Shown: piece by piece, positions 44,414 to 55,728 of the stretch
Layout of the letters: each line of letters begins with the position of its first letter
Position numbering within the stretch: the stretch's first letter is position 1
From: Heligmosomoides polygyrus polygyrus
Lineage: Eukaryota; Nematoda; Chromadorea; Rhabditida; Heligmosomidae
Assembly: GCA_947396885.1 (NCBI GenBank)
Contig: OX377202.1
Coordinates: 33,595,407-33,659,406, forward strand
DNA: 64,000 nucleotides
Direction: 5' to 3'
Program-made: the position numbers and the translations under genes
Notes under the pieces: generated by a model
Databases searched by the model: none
What the model was told of the DNA's origin: nothing
The model's input: only the letters and a program-made list of their open reading frames with translations

Positions 44414-45039
44414 TATATCAAAACTACCATTCCATTGCAAACATGTACATGATACGTACCTAATGGAAACGTAGCCTGCTTCATACTCATAAGACATTTC
44501 AGAAAGCGCTTGATGAAAGCTCCTAGCGCTTCCTTTCGCTTTCCAGATGCTGCCTAGATTGGTTTATAGTGTTGTCACGTCAAACGACTCGATGACGCAA
44601 TTGCGTTCGCGCCTGCTCGATCGAAAACGACCCAGAAACTGCCCCCTGTATTTGTCAAATGTGAAGGAGTACAACTTAAAAGTTGGCCGACAATTTTGCT
44701 AAGGAACCATAATATTCTGTGGGTTCATCCATCAACACAGCCTATTGTAGGTCGTGTTTTGTATGCCTGCAGTTAGAGAACTTCCTCGCTGACTTCCTCA
44801 GGTGGCCCATTGTGCGACCGCATTTGCACAACGGAGAACTGCATCATTTGTCTTTAAGGAAAGATGAAAAATACGTTGGAATAGAGTTGTCAGCGAGGGA
44901 GGTGCTTATTAAGCCCATCACGTAGTACCGCGAACAGAAGACACGATTTCAACAGCATATGCGCGATACTACCGCGTAAAAATGAAATCGGTGCTACGAA
45001 GTAGTCCCTTGAGGATCACCTTGGATGACACTGAAGAGA

Positions 45040-46083
45040 CCCGATGACGCGGTCGCAGACAAAGCGTTGGTACCCTGCTGAGTGGTTGGCGAAATTCAAC
45101 AGTAAGGTTGTAGCGGAGAAGAAAGTGCCTGAGTATTGCCGCTAAAGTACGATGATTCCGATTTGGAAGAAGAAGGGCAGTCCTGCAGACTCTTCCAGTT
45201 ACCGTCCGATCGTTTGCTTTCCACGGCATGAAGATCTTTGAGCGAATTGTCGATGGACGAATTCGTGACATCCAACGTCCAACTTATCAGCAATCCGTGT
45301 GGCTAGCTGGCTGTGGCACTATTCACACCGCCGCCCGCGTTCTGGTGGAGAAGCACCACGAGAAACAGAAGCCAGTGCATATCGTCTATCTCGACTTGGA
45401 GGGAGTCCTTGATCCCCGTACCGCGTAAAGTGATAGGTATCATGGAGCTCCTGAAGAGCGCATAGAGCGGGTGCGCATTCTCTACTCATGTCCAAAGAGT
45501 AGAATTCAAGCTGCAGCTGGAACCTCGATGGATTTCCCAACTCTGTCGGGGTACACCACTTCCTTCCCCCCCCCCTTATTTTTGTTCTTGTCATGGATAT
45601 AATCACACGAGATCTTCAGAAGCCCGTTCCTTGGATGCTGCTCTATGCTGATGGCATAGTGCTTGCTTGCGAAGATAAAGATGAATTCGAGCGAGGGGTG
45701 CAAGCTTGGCGTGATCGCTTGGAGCGGTTTGAACTCAAGTTGAATGTGGAGAATACCGAGTATCTAACGACGAGCGTCACTGAGTCCAGCTCCATCAAGG
45801 TTAACGGGTTCAGCTTCCCCGTACTTCAGTCTTTAAGTATTTACCTGGAATCAGCAATAGCGTCTAACGGCAAACTGATGGTTGAAGTGAGTTGACACGT
45901 GTGTGCAGCTTGGTCCAAGTGGCTTGCTGACTGGCGTGCTCTGCGATAGAAAGATACCAGAGCGCTTGAAGTCCACGATCTACAGAGTAGTCGTCCGGCC
46001 AGTAGCAATTATGGCGCTGAGTGTTGGCCTGCGACCAGGGAAGTTGAAACGCGCCTCAGCGTCATGGAGACGATGATGCTGCG
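45040..46083 (+). pseudogene. RTE-like LINE reverse transcriptase fragment, cut by gap
   Basis: Frames read KIFERIVDGRIRDIQRPTYQQ, KQKPVHIVYLDLEG and PVPWMLLYADGIVLACEDK, closely like the LINE at 18240-21475. YADG replaces YADD. 5' truncated; the 3' part continues at 48437-48780 after the gap and an inserted element. Confidence 0.8.
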
Positions 46084-46283
46084 NNNNNNNNNNNNNNNNN
46101 NNNNNNNNNNNNNNNNNNNNNNNNNNNNNNNNNNNNNNNNNNNNNNNNNNNNNNNNNNNNNNNNNNNNNNNNNNNNNNNNNNNNNNNNNNNNNNNNNNNN
46201 NNNNNNNNNNNNNNNNNNNNNNNNNNNNNNNNNNNNNNNNNNNNNNNNNNNNNNNNNNNNNNNNNNNNNNNNNNNNNNNNNNN
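46084..46283. other. Assembly gap (200 N)
   Basis: Exactly 200 undetermined bases inside the LINE fragment; the size suggests a placeholder. Confidence 0.99.
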
Positions 46284-46889
46284 GATGTTCAGAGGATTTA
46301 CAAAACCAGTGCAAAGGTACATACTGCTGTGGAACAAGCATAGCTCTACATCAGAATTTCGAGCTCTATCTAATGAGCTCTACCTCAAGCTTATCATTGC
46401 TACCGTTGATGAGATATTCTTCAAATTTAAAATTGGATAATAATTCTTCACAAACCTACGACGAAGCTGTGAAGGGTATATTCCTAGGTTAAAATTTCAC
46501 ACAGAATTCAACTGCGTTGTCAAACACCTTCTAGAAGAGCTCTTTTTTGAAGAAAAAATTGTGTGTATCACACTGTTGGGGACATGTCTCCAAACCAACA
46601 TTCTATCACGAAGTTGATATCTTATCCTATTACATATAGAAGAGTTATATGTATTTTTTGTGTATGCCATTCAAGCGGTTTGAAACATTAGCCGTTTGGT
46701 AATCAAGACCGCTGAACACGAACCTGAAGTTCGCTTTTGATGTTTCGATCGCCATCAATCGATATTGATCAAATTATCGACTATTTTTGGATGTCATTCG
46801 CGATCCGAAACTTCAGCGCTGGGGGTAACCAAGGTCTCTGAACACATAAGGTCTTTCATTTCTATCCCATAAGACCTCGATCTCTTGGA

Positions 46890-47085
46890 GGCAGTGGATC
46901 CAGGGGATCGAGGTTAACTATTAATCGGTCCTTGCTTGCTGCTAGCGAGCCCTGAGGCAGTACCTCCAGGGGTTGAGGTCATGATTATTAATCGCTCCTT
47001 GCTCGCTGCTACCAAACCCTGGAAGCAGTGCCTCCAGGGGATAGGACATGTTCATTAATCAATCCTTGCTTACCGCCGTTCATTA
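46890..47085 (+). repeat. Tandem repeat, about 67-bp unit, three copies
   Basis: Units start near 46890, 46956 and 47024, each with GCAGT..(C/A)TCCAGGGG, then ATTAATC and TCCTTGCT. Confidence 0.65.
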
Positions 47086-47614
47086 CTTCTGTGAATGGAC
47101 AATATAGTGAAGTAGCTGAATCGCCTATGCACTTCGGCGGTGTTTTCGAACTTCCAGTGGGACTTCAGGATAAACTCCTTTCATCGAAGAAAAGCCTAGA
47201 GCCGGGCCTAACTCTTGTTATGGGCGTAGATATGTAGAGAGGGTTATTAGAGCAATAGCGAAAGCGATAAATTGTACGGTCAATAAACTCACACGACACG
47301 TATCTTTCACGTGACTTTCAAGTTCTAAACGTTAAAAGAGGCACAGCACAGGTTAGTGTGGCCAAGTAGTAACAGCATTTTAACAAGCAGTAAGCCCATC
47401 AATAGAGTCTGAAATGCAATGTTCCAGTCGCAGTCTTCACTATTTGCACGCCACAGAAATTTCGTTACCCTGTGCTTTCATGTGGGTGTCAAACATCTTC
47501 ACAAGCGTCACTAGTATCAATTTTAGAACCACTCAAATAGTACGTGATTTTTTAGGATACCCTGCATTCTTCGCAAGCCGTAGCGTGTTTTTACCCTTCG
47601 GACATTTAAACAAG

Positions 47615-47852
47615 CTCACATCAATCGAAACTGCCACTTTGTGGAGAAATTATAACAAGCATTCAAGCGAAAACAATCAATCGAGTATAAAATGCAAGGT
47701 TTCAGACGAGTGCATGACGCAATCCGTACCGCCCATTTGTCAGAAAATGTCTACTTTGTTAAGCTTTCATATGAGCCATCAAGTTTTTGAGTACCTTTAC
47801 TCGGAGAAAAGTTATCACCTTTCAAACAGTGTTTACATTTTTGAGACACTGT
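47615..47852 (+). repeat. Half copy of the CAGGGTGTCTCA foldback
   Basis: Matches the right arm of 43846-44413 (CTCACATCAATCGAAAC, GTTAAGCTTTCATA, TCACCTTTCAAACAGTGT) and ends GAGACACTGTA. The left arm is missing. Confidence 0.6.
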
Positions 47853-48234
47853 ATTTGCGAACATAGAATTCGTAGTTGAATTCTGCGTAGAATGTTGGCT
47901 TGGAGACATGTCCTCAACGGTGTGATACACACAACTTTTTCTTCAAAAAAGAGCTCTTCGAGAAGGTGTTTATACGACGCGGTTGAATTCTGTGTGAAAT
48001 TTTAACCTGGAAATATACCCTTCACAACTTCGTCGCAGGTTTGCGAAGAATTATTATTGAATTTTAAATTTGAAGAATATCTCATCAACGGCAGCATTGT
48101 TAAGCTTGAGGTAGAGCTCATTAGATAGAGCTCGAAATTCTGATGTAAAGCTATGCTTGTTTCACATCAACATGTATCTTTGCACTGGTTTTGTAAACCC
48201 TCTGAACATCCTGTTGTTGCAGTCCCAGCAGATC

Positions 48235-48436
48235 TGATCGACCTGCGTATTCCGCTCGTCGGTCGGCCGCCGTCGTGGGCCGCCGACTACGGCCTCCGTC
48301 GGGCCGTTGTTCGCCCGCGCGCGACGGGTGTCACGGCGTGAGCGGAGACGGCGAGCAGGGTGATGACGCCGCAGGTATGGCCACCTGGGCGCGCGGCTGC
48401 AGCGCCTACAACCAGCCGATACGAACGCTCCCCTCC
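48235..48436. other. GC-rich segment of foreign composition
   Basis: About 200 bp rich in CG dinucleotides (GGCCGCCGTCGTGGGCCGCCG and similar) between the inverted-repeat element and the LINE remainder, unlike the AT-rich neighbourhood. Its minus frame reads as alanine/arginine-rich but matches nothing recognised. Proximity to the gap makes a chimeric join plausible. Confidence 0.5.
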
Positions 48437-48780
48437 CGTTGAAACGCGCCTCAGCGTCATGGAGACGGTGATGCTGCGCTGGACGGCAGGGGTCACGTAT
48501 CCGAACCGATGACTTTCGGCAGAAATTCGGTGTCGCGCCGATAGCAGACAAGATGAGCGAAGCTCTCTTACGATGGTACGTGGAAGAGAAGACAGCGTCC
48601 ACAAGATAAGCCTTAATTTCGAGGTGATTGGAAGCGGCCCAGCGCTGGTCTGATACGCTACATATGGACTTGAAAGTTGCTGGTATCTACTCTGATCTGG
48701 ATCGGGGTAATGGCGTCATGATACCAGAATAGCGGATTCCGCTACAAAGCGGAACAAACGCTGAGGAGGAAGAAGAAGTT
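48437..48780 (+). pseudogene. 3' end of the gap-split RTE-like LINE
   Basis: Begins GTTGAAACGCGCCTCAGCGTC, repeating the last 46 bp before the gap, continues RWTAGV and QKFGVAPIADKM, and ends GCTGAGGAGGAAGAAGAAG, the family tail. The same LINE copy as 45040-46083. Confidence 0.7.
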
Positions 48781-48879
48781 ATCCCTTGAGGCTTTCTGAA
48801 CTGATGAAACAAAACCCAACGAGAACAATGGAAACGAGTGCATTTCCATTGCTATTGTAGTGACGTTTTGACCTTTGCC

Positions 48880-49090
48880 TCACTGTGAGGGCTGTGAGAC
48901 ACTATCATTGAAGTTGCTTATTCTTGACAAGCTCAGGATCCCACTGTAGTTAGGAAAATTTAAACGTTTGAAGATATGAATGCATGATCTACGAATTTGA
49001 ACGATTTTCAGACTTTTGATAACGACACCTTCAAAGCGTCAGACTTAACAGACTGATACTATGACAAACCTGCGTGGCATACAAGTATTG
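48880..49090 (+). repeat. Second copy of the 14.4-kb dispersed repeat
   Basis: TTCAGACTTTTGATAACGAC...CAAACCTGCGTGGCA matches the end of 14380-14640 at lower identity. 49090-49815 beyond it holds no recognised gene. Confidence 0.35.
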
Positions 49091-50034
49091 AAACTGTTCT
49101 ATTGAAATACCGAAGTCCATGATAGTGGATAAGGAAGACAAGTTGCAGCTGTATTTTCGCTGCCGTTAATTGGTCGCAATTTTAGGTTATTTGACTGAAG
49201 CTTACGTGATGGCGCACCTTCCCCGACTAGAATGAATCCAATTTGCTCTTTCCGCCGATTCGTGTTTTACAAGAGGTGCGTCCCGTTAATGCCCGGCAAG
49301 ATGGCCCAGTCGACGCGGCGGACTGTTACGGCGGATTATTACTGTGGAGCAACTTACTAAGAGCGTTTTGACCCTAAAATGCGTCGCATCTGCATCGGTT
49401 GCTTCGCCCCTGTCCCCAGAACTACGTTTCTGCACAAATGTGAGCATTAGCTTGCTTCTTGTCTGAGTTAACAATTATCCGAACCGTCGTGTCAGGGAAC
49501 GGCGTATCGTCGGCGTCCATTTCTATTTGCGTCGTATCTTCAGCACGTCCCAGTGATCTCTCTTCCTAAAAAGGTCCTCGTAAATGTAGGAGACGGCTTT
49601 TAGCACCCGACAAAGCCTAAGTTTCTGGTACTGACTTCGATTTAGGTAGGCTCAACGAAACCTGAAAACTTGCTGTTCACAATGCTCCTGAATCTGCTAG
49701 AAAAAGGAACAAGACCAATGGAGACTCTCACAATCAGTGTTCACCAGATTCAGGACCACTGGAGCGACTATCAGCTAGAGCAGCAGGTGCAGATGCATTT
49801 TCACTCCTGCATCCACAGGGTGTCTGAAAAAGTGTATACACTGTTTGAAAGGTCATACCTTTGCTGACAGTAAGGGTACTGAGGAAGTTAAGAGCTTATG
49901 TGAATGCGCAAGAAAGTATAAATTTGAGCAGTAGGAATCGCGCCACGCAACCTTCTCCATTCTTACATTTTACACTCGATCGATTGTGTTTCGCCTGAAT
50001 ACCAGTCATAATTTCTCATCAAAGTGACCATATC

Positions 50035-51300
50035 AGTTCTACAATACCGCTCGCGCCGCACGGTCAAAAGTGGGCGAAAAAACGCCAACATAGCGTCGCA
50101 CGCTCATAACTCCTTCAGTTTTAGGTTTCTCGAATAAAGGTTGGTACCATTCGAGATCCACACAAACATGGGTAAAACTTTACCGGAACACCCGTATTTT
50201 CGCCGTGGGTGGTCCAGAATTGGCTGGACGGGCGATTAGAGCTGCTTATTTCCCAGGATATGCGTGCTTTCGGAGTATCTCAAAAATGGCGTACGTCGCC
50301 AGTGCTCTGTCATGCCAGGAATGCTCCGAGAGTGCGCCGTGCACAATGCACACAGAACCTAACCTATCAATCGAGTGGGCGAGCGCATGTTCCCTGCGGT
50401 TCTTTCTTCTCTTACTGGGAAATGCGAATTTCTCAAGACTATTTCGAACCGTTTGGAGAAGGTTCTCAGAAATTTCTATTCACCACACTCAGGATTAGCT
50501 CCAATCTGCCCCAGCGAAATTTTGGTGTGCGCCGTGTACGATGCGGACAAAGAAGAAACTTTCAATCGAGGGGGGGGGGGGGGGGGAGCAGCTTGTAAAC
50601 GGAGCCTTTGAACAGTTTTGTCAGAAATTTGCAGCCGCCCTAGTCAGGAGTTGCTCCAAGGCTGTCCAGCGAGCCTTTGGAGTGCGCCATGAACGATGCA
50701 TACAGAATAGAACCTTTCAATCGAAGGGGGGGGGACAGCTTGTAGACTGAGCGTTTATCAGAAATTTCTTGCCGCCCTACTCAGGAATTGCTTCAAGGCT
50801 GTTCAGCAAGCCTTCGGAGTGCGCCATGAACAATGCATACAGAATCGAACCTTTCAATCGAGGGGGGGGGGGGCGACCGCTCGCAAATTGCATGCGCGGG
50901 CGTCTTCGGAGCACAATAGCTCTGTCAAGTTGTAACCTTTCAGGTTGCAGCTTGTAGGTCTTGTAGGCAGTCGAACGGTCTGCTAGCACGCCAAAGCAGA
51001 ATGGTTTAGCATAGGAGGGGGCAATGTTATAGGGGTGCGAATATGCAGGTGGAGCTTGCGTGACGCATTTTTTTTCCGATTTCCGTGGACCACTGCGAGA
51101 AGACGCGGGGAGCTAACGGCATCAGTATGCGTATGCGGACAGAGCACTTAAGGTACTTTACGGTGACGGGAACAGAACTTCTTACCTGCCTAAAATGCCT
51201 TAGCCCCATCTGCCGTTTTAGAGCGGCGATACCTAGCGGTCAGAGTTTCTTGCGCTCCTACTCGCCCAGATTTGAGTCTTCGACACTCTCAATGGCACCG
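50035..51300 (+). repeat. Left arm of the foldback complex
   Basis: Matches the reverse complement of 61380-62555 and of 56158-57180. Contains three tandem units, each ending CTTTCAATCGAGGGGG with G runs up to 17 nt, and CAACCTGAAAGGTTACAACTTG-type palindromic sequence near 50930. ORFs across it exist in all copies but are frame-inconsistent. Confidence 0.75.
50516..50885 (+). repeat. Tandem units ending in poly-G tracts
   Basis: Three units at about 50516-50590, 50675-50735 and 50805-50875 share GTGCGCC.TG.ACGATGC, then ACAGAA, then CTTTCAATCGA, then 8-17 G. Spacing is about 130-160 bp. Confidence 0.7.
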
Positions 51301-52004
51301 TTCCGTTCTGCTTGAAAAGCGCTGTCGAATGGTATCAATTTCGACCGATTTTGGAAACATCAATTTTTGACTGCTTCGCATCGAGGACGAGGACGAGGCC
51401 GCGGCGGAAGGAGATAACGTCATCTCTGCGGCAGCGCCGCGGCCCTATGCTTAACCATAAGACAGAGACGCAGAGCTCGCCGCCGGCGGCGTCTCTGCCC
51501 TATCCTAACCAGGGGTGCACATTTAACGGTTAACGATTTAATGAATTTAACGAATTGACGGCATTTTTCGTTAAAATTTGGCATAACGACTTAACGGAAA
51601 TTTTTAGAAATTTACCGAAATTTTTAACGGACTTCTTTCTCAGTAAGTTTACCACTTTTCCTTAAGACTTCACTAATATTGCAGGCCTCATCCTCCCAAT
51701 TGGAATTATTCCTGAAAAACTATTGAAATCAGCGACAATACTTTAATGTTTTTATACCATTTTAACGCCTTCTATGATGCATTTGGAAATAGTGCAAATG
51801 AAGCTGGGAAATTTCTTCGTCGAGCCGCTAAGCACATCAACAAATCTACAAAGTTAGTGGTCTGACCTCCTCATAAGATATGCTTATCCTCACTTGGAGC
51901 TGCTAATCCCAGAATGCTTTGCTCCCCACTTAAAGCTGCCGAGAAGTAGAGAATGCTTTCAGTCGGTAGACGTATTTTAAAAGATTTGAGAAAAACGCCA
52001 ATGA

Positions 52005-52240
52005 ATGGATAAAGAACGCTGTCACTCAACCCCTTCTGGGATACGCCACGCATTCTACTTTTACGGGATGTGGTGGGGACGATTCGAATACGTAATTGGC
52101 CAGGCAGTAAATCACATGTGGTGGTCAGCCGATGAAGAATTCAGCGCTTTATCCTTCCCAGACAAGTCTGGTACCAATTCACCTAGGGGTGGAAGGCTTG
52201 GCTGGCCTGGGCGGGAAATCCGAACCAGGAATCGTACGTT
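52005..52240 (-). repeat. 5'-damaged tRNA-headed SINE in the hAT-like element
   Basis: Minus strand carries GGTTCGGATTTCCCGCCCAGGCC, TTGGTACCAGACTTGTCTGGG and GCATTCTACTTTTACGG-type body blocks as in 34298-34590; the A-box end is missing. Confidence 0.65.
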
Positions 52241-52371
52241 CGTCATCGTGTTAGTATTCCAGTGATAGGCTTTTAATTGTATTTTTATTAGTTCTTTCGG
52301 TACTTAGCGGGCTGGTTCCCACATCGAGATTGTACACACTCGTATAACAGTCACACAAAACGGTTTCACAA

Positions 52372-55300
52372 CTCCCACATGGTTCAGCGCCTCATCGTGG
52401 CGTGGGGGTGACAATGGGTGTCGAACTGCGATGTACAGCGGAGGTTTTCAATCTCCGGCAGGGTCTCCCAGGCTGAGAAGGAGTTCGACAATTCTTCGGA
52501 AGCCTAGCGAAGTCTGAATCACCGCACGCCCCGAAGGCACGAAAGGGGCACCCCGAAGGCAAGAAAGGGGTGATACGAGCTCCGCCCGGGGCGAGAAGGG
52601 AGGTAGACACCACAAACGGTTATTGGTTTTGTGGTGTCACCTCATGTGAAGTCCGGCACGCCATGCCCTGCAGAAATTGCAAAAATGGCAACGGTTCCAG
52701 CGTCAGGCCCAGGTTGACAGGCCGGCTGATGGAGAAACCTGTCACAAACCATGATCAAAAGTCGCAATGGAATCAGTATAAAGGCTAGGACGTCACCCGG
52801 AAGTGACGCGCAGAACCCCCGCCCGAGTTCTGCGGTCAGTATGCGAGGGCTACCGAGGGCAGAACGACCTCGGCCAAAGAAGCTAGTTCGAGTGGGGACT
52901 CTGAATGTGGGAACGCTGACCGGAAGATCCAGAGAGGTGGCCGACTTGATGAAGCGCAGAAAGATAGAAGTCCTGTGTCTGCAAGAAACGAGATGGAAAG
53001 GAGCGAAGGCCAAGGAGATTGGAGAAGGGGTCAAGCTGTTCTACAACGGAGAGGATACGAAGAGGAACGGTGTCGGGATAGCTGTCGCAGAGTCCCTCAG
53101 GGATTCGGTAGCTGCTGTCCAAAGGATAAACGACCGCATCATGTCACTGCGGCTCGACACGAAGGAGGGTTACTGGACTGTCATGTCCGTCTACGCCCCT
53201 CAGACCGGATGCCCCGAGCACGAGAAAGATGATTTCTACTTCACGCTCGAGGAGGCCATAAGGTCCGTACCAGAAGGCGATTACCTGTCCATAGCAGGGG
53301 ACATGAATGGCCACGTAGGGAGTGGCAGAAGAGGAGTAGAAAGGGTTCATGGAGGTAAAGGGGTCGGCTTGATGAACCCAGATGGAGAAAGAATTCTCGA
53401 GCTGGCTATCTCCCACGACCTGGTGGTCTGTAGCACCTTCTTCGCGAAGAGGGAGAGCCAGAAGGTGACCTATGCTAGCGGAGGAAGAAGGACGGAAGTC
53501 GACCACATCCTAGTGCGAAGACCTGCCTTGAAAACTGTCCGGGATGTGAAGGTCATTCCGGCTGAAGATGTAGCACCACAGCACAGGCCATTGGTAGCTG
53601 ACCTGGCCATACCTCTACCCAGCAAACCCAAGGTAAGAACAGAACCCAGAATCCGATGGTGGAAACTGCGGGGTTCAGAGCGCAACGAGCTACGAAGGAG
53701 GGTGCTCGATGCAGGTCTTCCGGATCCAACTGGTCCCGTGAACGAGACCTGGAGGAGGGTGACCCAAACGATTCTACGATGTGCCAAGGAAACCCTCGGT
53801 GAAACAAAGGGAGGGATCAGAGGAGATAAGGCTGCATGGTTCTGGAATGAAGAGGTGCAGGCTGCGGTGAGGAAAAAGAAGGAGGCCTATAAGCAGTGGC
53901 AAACGACAAGCGCACCCGAGCATCTTACAGTCTATAGGAAGATGAAGAGCCTGGCAAAAGCAGCTGTAGCGAAAGCGAAGAAAGCGGAGATGGATGCCCT
54001 ATATGAGAAGCTAGACGGGCCACAGGGAGAGAAGTTTGCTATCCGGCTGGCTAAGGCGCGGCATAGAGCTTGCGCCGACATTCGAGTGGTCAAGACAGTG
54101 AGGGGTGCTGACGGCAGGGTACTACGGAGGCCAGTCGAGGTCAGAAAAAGATGGGAGGAGTACTTCAAGGAGCTCCTGAATGAAGAATTGCCTCGTCGCG
54201 AAGTTCAAGAAGAACAACCAACGGAAGGACCCATCCCATCCTGGACGCGGGAAGAGGTTCGCAACGCCATAGGAAAGATGAAGCTCGGGAAGGCAGCTGG
54301 ACCTGATGGGGTGCCAGTAGAGGCTTGGAAGGTGCTTGGAGACTGTGGAGTCAATTGGCTGACACAGTTCTTCAACAGAGTCATGATAGACAGTAAGATG
54401 CCGGATGACTGGAGGGACAGCATCATAGTCCCCATCTTCAAACAGAAAGGGGACGCGTCCGAGTGCTCCAACTACCGAGGGATCAAACTGATCTCGCACA
54501 CGATGAAGATCTACGAACGTCTGGTCGACTCGAGGCTGAGGGAGATGGTGACAATCTCCCAGGAGCAGTGGGGCTTCATGCCTGAGAGGTCCACCACAGA
54601 CGCCATCTTCATCGCTCGCCAGGTAATGGAGAAATATCGGGAGAAACGAAAGCCCTGCTACATGGCCTTTCTGGACTTGGAGAAAGCCTACGACAGGCTA
54701 CCCCGGGCCGTGATCTGGAAATCGCTCCGAAGTAGAGGTGTCCCGGAACGTCTGATCACAGTCGTAAAGGACATGTACGAAGGCTCGAAAGCGGCGGTAC
54801 GAACCCCACACGGAATGACAAAGAAGATGGACATCACAGTGGGTGTACATCAAGGGTCGGCTCTGAGTCCGTTCCTCTTCGTGCTGACGCTTAACTGCAT
54901 AGTGAAACTCCTGGAGGAAGGCCCTCTCAGGACCATCCTCTACGCGGACGATATCGCTCTAGTAGCCGACAGCCGGGAGGAGCTGGAGGAGAAGGTGAGG
55001 CTGTGGCAAGTAGCCCTCGCGGATAACGGCCTGAGGCTGAACGTGAAGAAGACCAAGTTTATCAGCTCTGAGCAGTGCACTAGACCGATCCTAGACTGCC
55101 AAGGGGAGGCGATCGAGAAGGTGGAAGAATTCCGCTACCTCGGAAGTGACCTATCCGAGGAAGGAAGTGTGGACCAGGCGGTCAGGGGGCGGATAAACGC
55201 AGCCTGGCTCAAATGGAGGGAGTCCACAGGAATCCTCTGCGACCGTAGGTGCTCCAGGACACTCAAAGGAAAGCTCTATAGAACAGTGGTGAGGCCTGCC

Positions 55301-55728
55301 CTCCTCTACGGCAGTGAGTGCTGGGCCCTAGGTAAAGCGCAGGAGCGGCAATTGCACGCGGCGGAAATGAGGATGCTCAGGTGGGCTTGTGGATGGACCC
55401 GTCGGGACAGGGTGCGAAACGAGGATGTTAGGGCAGTGATGAAGACAGCCCCGATCCAGCTGAAGATGAGGGAGCAGCGCCTGAGGTGGTATGGACACGT
55501 CCTCAGAAGACCAGAGGATCACCCCATAAGGTTGGCCCTAGATTTCGAGGCACCCGGAAAGCGTCCGAGAGGAGCCCCAAGGAAAAGGTGGAAGGATGTC
55601 ATCAAGAAAGATCTCGCTGAAGTCGGCGCCATGCCAGACGACGCCTTTGATAGGATAAGGTGGCGACGGATCATAAGAACAGCGGACCCTGCGACTGCGC
55701 GGGACTAAACGCTCGGGAGAAGAAGAAG
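52372..55728 (+). mobile_element. Full-length RTE-like retrotransposon, apparently intact
   Basis: Flanked by a 15-bp duplication, aaaacggtttcacaa, at 52357-52371 and 55729-55743. It has about 380 bp of 5' leader, one 985-codon ORF, a 20-bp 3' UTR and a (GAA)n tail. The perfect duplication and unbroken ORF indicate recent insertion. It lies inside the hAT-like element, which is inside the foldback complex, so it is the youngest of three layers. Confidence 0.93.
52751..55708 (+). CDS. Endonuclease/reverse transcriptase of the RTE-like element (985 aa)
   Basis: Performs target-primed reverse transcription: the endonuclease nicks DNA and the RT copies the element RNA. The N-terminal AP-type endonuclease has N52 (GTLNVGTLTG), E79 (LQETRW), D184/N186/H188 (GDMNGH), D251 (VDHILV) and H278 (PQHRPLVADL). 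RT: GPDGVPVEAWK, NYRGIKLIS, FLDLEKAYDR (D about 642), GVHQGSALSP and YADD (731-734). C-terminal region: WYGHVLRR and GAPRKRW. All catalytic residues appear present. The start could instead be the Met at codon 31, which still keeps the endonuclease. Confidence 0.94.
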   Translation: MIKSRNGISIKARTSPGSDAQNPRPSSAVSMRGLPRAERPRPKKLVRVGTLNVGTLTGRSREVADLMKRRKIEVLCLQETRWKGAKAKEIGEGVKLFYNGEDTKRNGVGIAVAESLRDSVAAVQRINDRIMSLRLDTKEGYWTVMSVYAPQTGCPEHEKDDFYFTLEEAIRSVPEGDYLSIAGDMNGHVGSGRRGVERVHGGKGVGLMNPDGERILELAISHDLVVCSTFFAKRESQKVTYASGGRRTEVDHILVRRPALKTVRDVKVIPAEDVAPQHRPLVADLAIPLPSKPKVRTEPRIRWWKLRGSERNELRRRVLDAGLPDPTGPVNETWRRVTQTILRCAKETLGETKGGIRGDKAAWFWNEEVQAAVRKKKEAYKQWQTTSAPEHLTVYRKMKSLAKAAVAKAKKAEMDALYEKLDGPQGEKFAIRLAKARHRACADIRVVKTVRGADGRVLRRPVEVRKRWEEYFKELLNEELPRREVQEEQPTEGPIPSWTREEVRNAIGKMKLGKAAGPDGVPVEAWKVLGDCGVNWLTQFFNRVMIDSKMPDDWRDSIIVPIFKQKGDASECSNYRGIKLISHTMKIYERLVDSRLREMVTISQEQWGFMPERSTTDAIFIARQVMEKYREKRKPCYMAFLDLEKAYDRLPRAVIWKSLRSRGVPERLITVVKDMYEGSKAAVRTPHGMTKKMDITVGVHQGSALSPFLFVLTLNCIVKLLEEGPLRTILYADDIALVADSREELEEKVRLWQVALADNGLRLNVKKTKFISSEQCTRPILDCQGEAIEKVEEFRYLGSDLSEEGSVDQAVRGRINAAWLKWRESTGILCDRRCSRTLKGKLYRTVVRPALLYGSECWALGKAQERQLHAAEMRMLRWACGWTRRDRVRNEDVRAVMKTAPIQLKMREQRLRWYGHVLRRPEDHPIRLALDFEAPGKRPRGAPRKRWKDVIKKDLAEVGAMPDDAFDRIRWRRIIRTADPATARD

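Larger units (their letters stand above)
46284..48215. mobile_element. Element with about 320-bp terminal inverted repeats
   Basis: 46284-46605 is the reverse complement, with mismatches, of about 47890-48212 (blocks TTTACAAAACCAGTGCAAAG, GAGCTCTATCTAATGAGCTC, AATTCTTC and CAAACCTACGACGAAG). The left end is lost in the gap. The 1.3-kb interior has a three-copy tandem repeat and a half copy of the CAGGGTGTCTCA foldback, and no transposase. Confidence 0.65.

Noticed and set aside
48287..48604. Horizontally transferred bacterial gene
   Set aside because: Only about 200 bp of GC-rich sequence beside a gap, with no recognisable domain; chimeric assembly is at least as likely.
49286..49474. Minus ORF of 62 codons
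   Set aside because: No family recognised and no convincing splice sites.
50205..50611. Overlapping ORFs in the foldback arm as genes
   Set aside because: They are conserved only because the repeat is; frames shift between copies and run through poly-G tracts.
55328..55522. Minus-strand ORFs across the 52.7-55.7 kb element
   Set aside because: Shadows of the 985-codon reverse transcriptase ORF.
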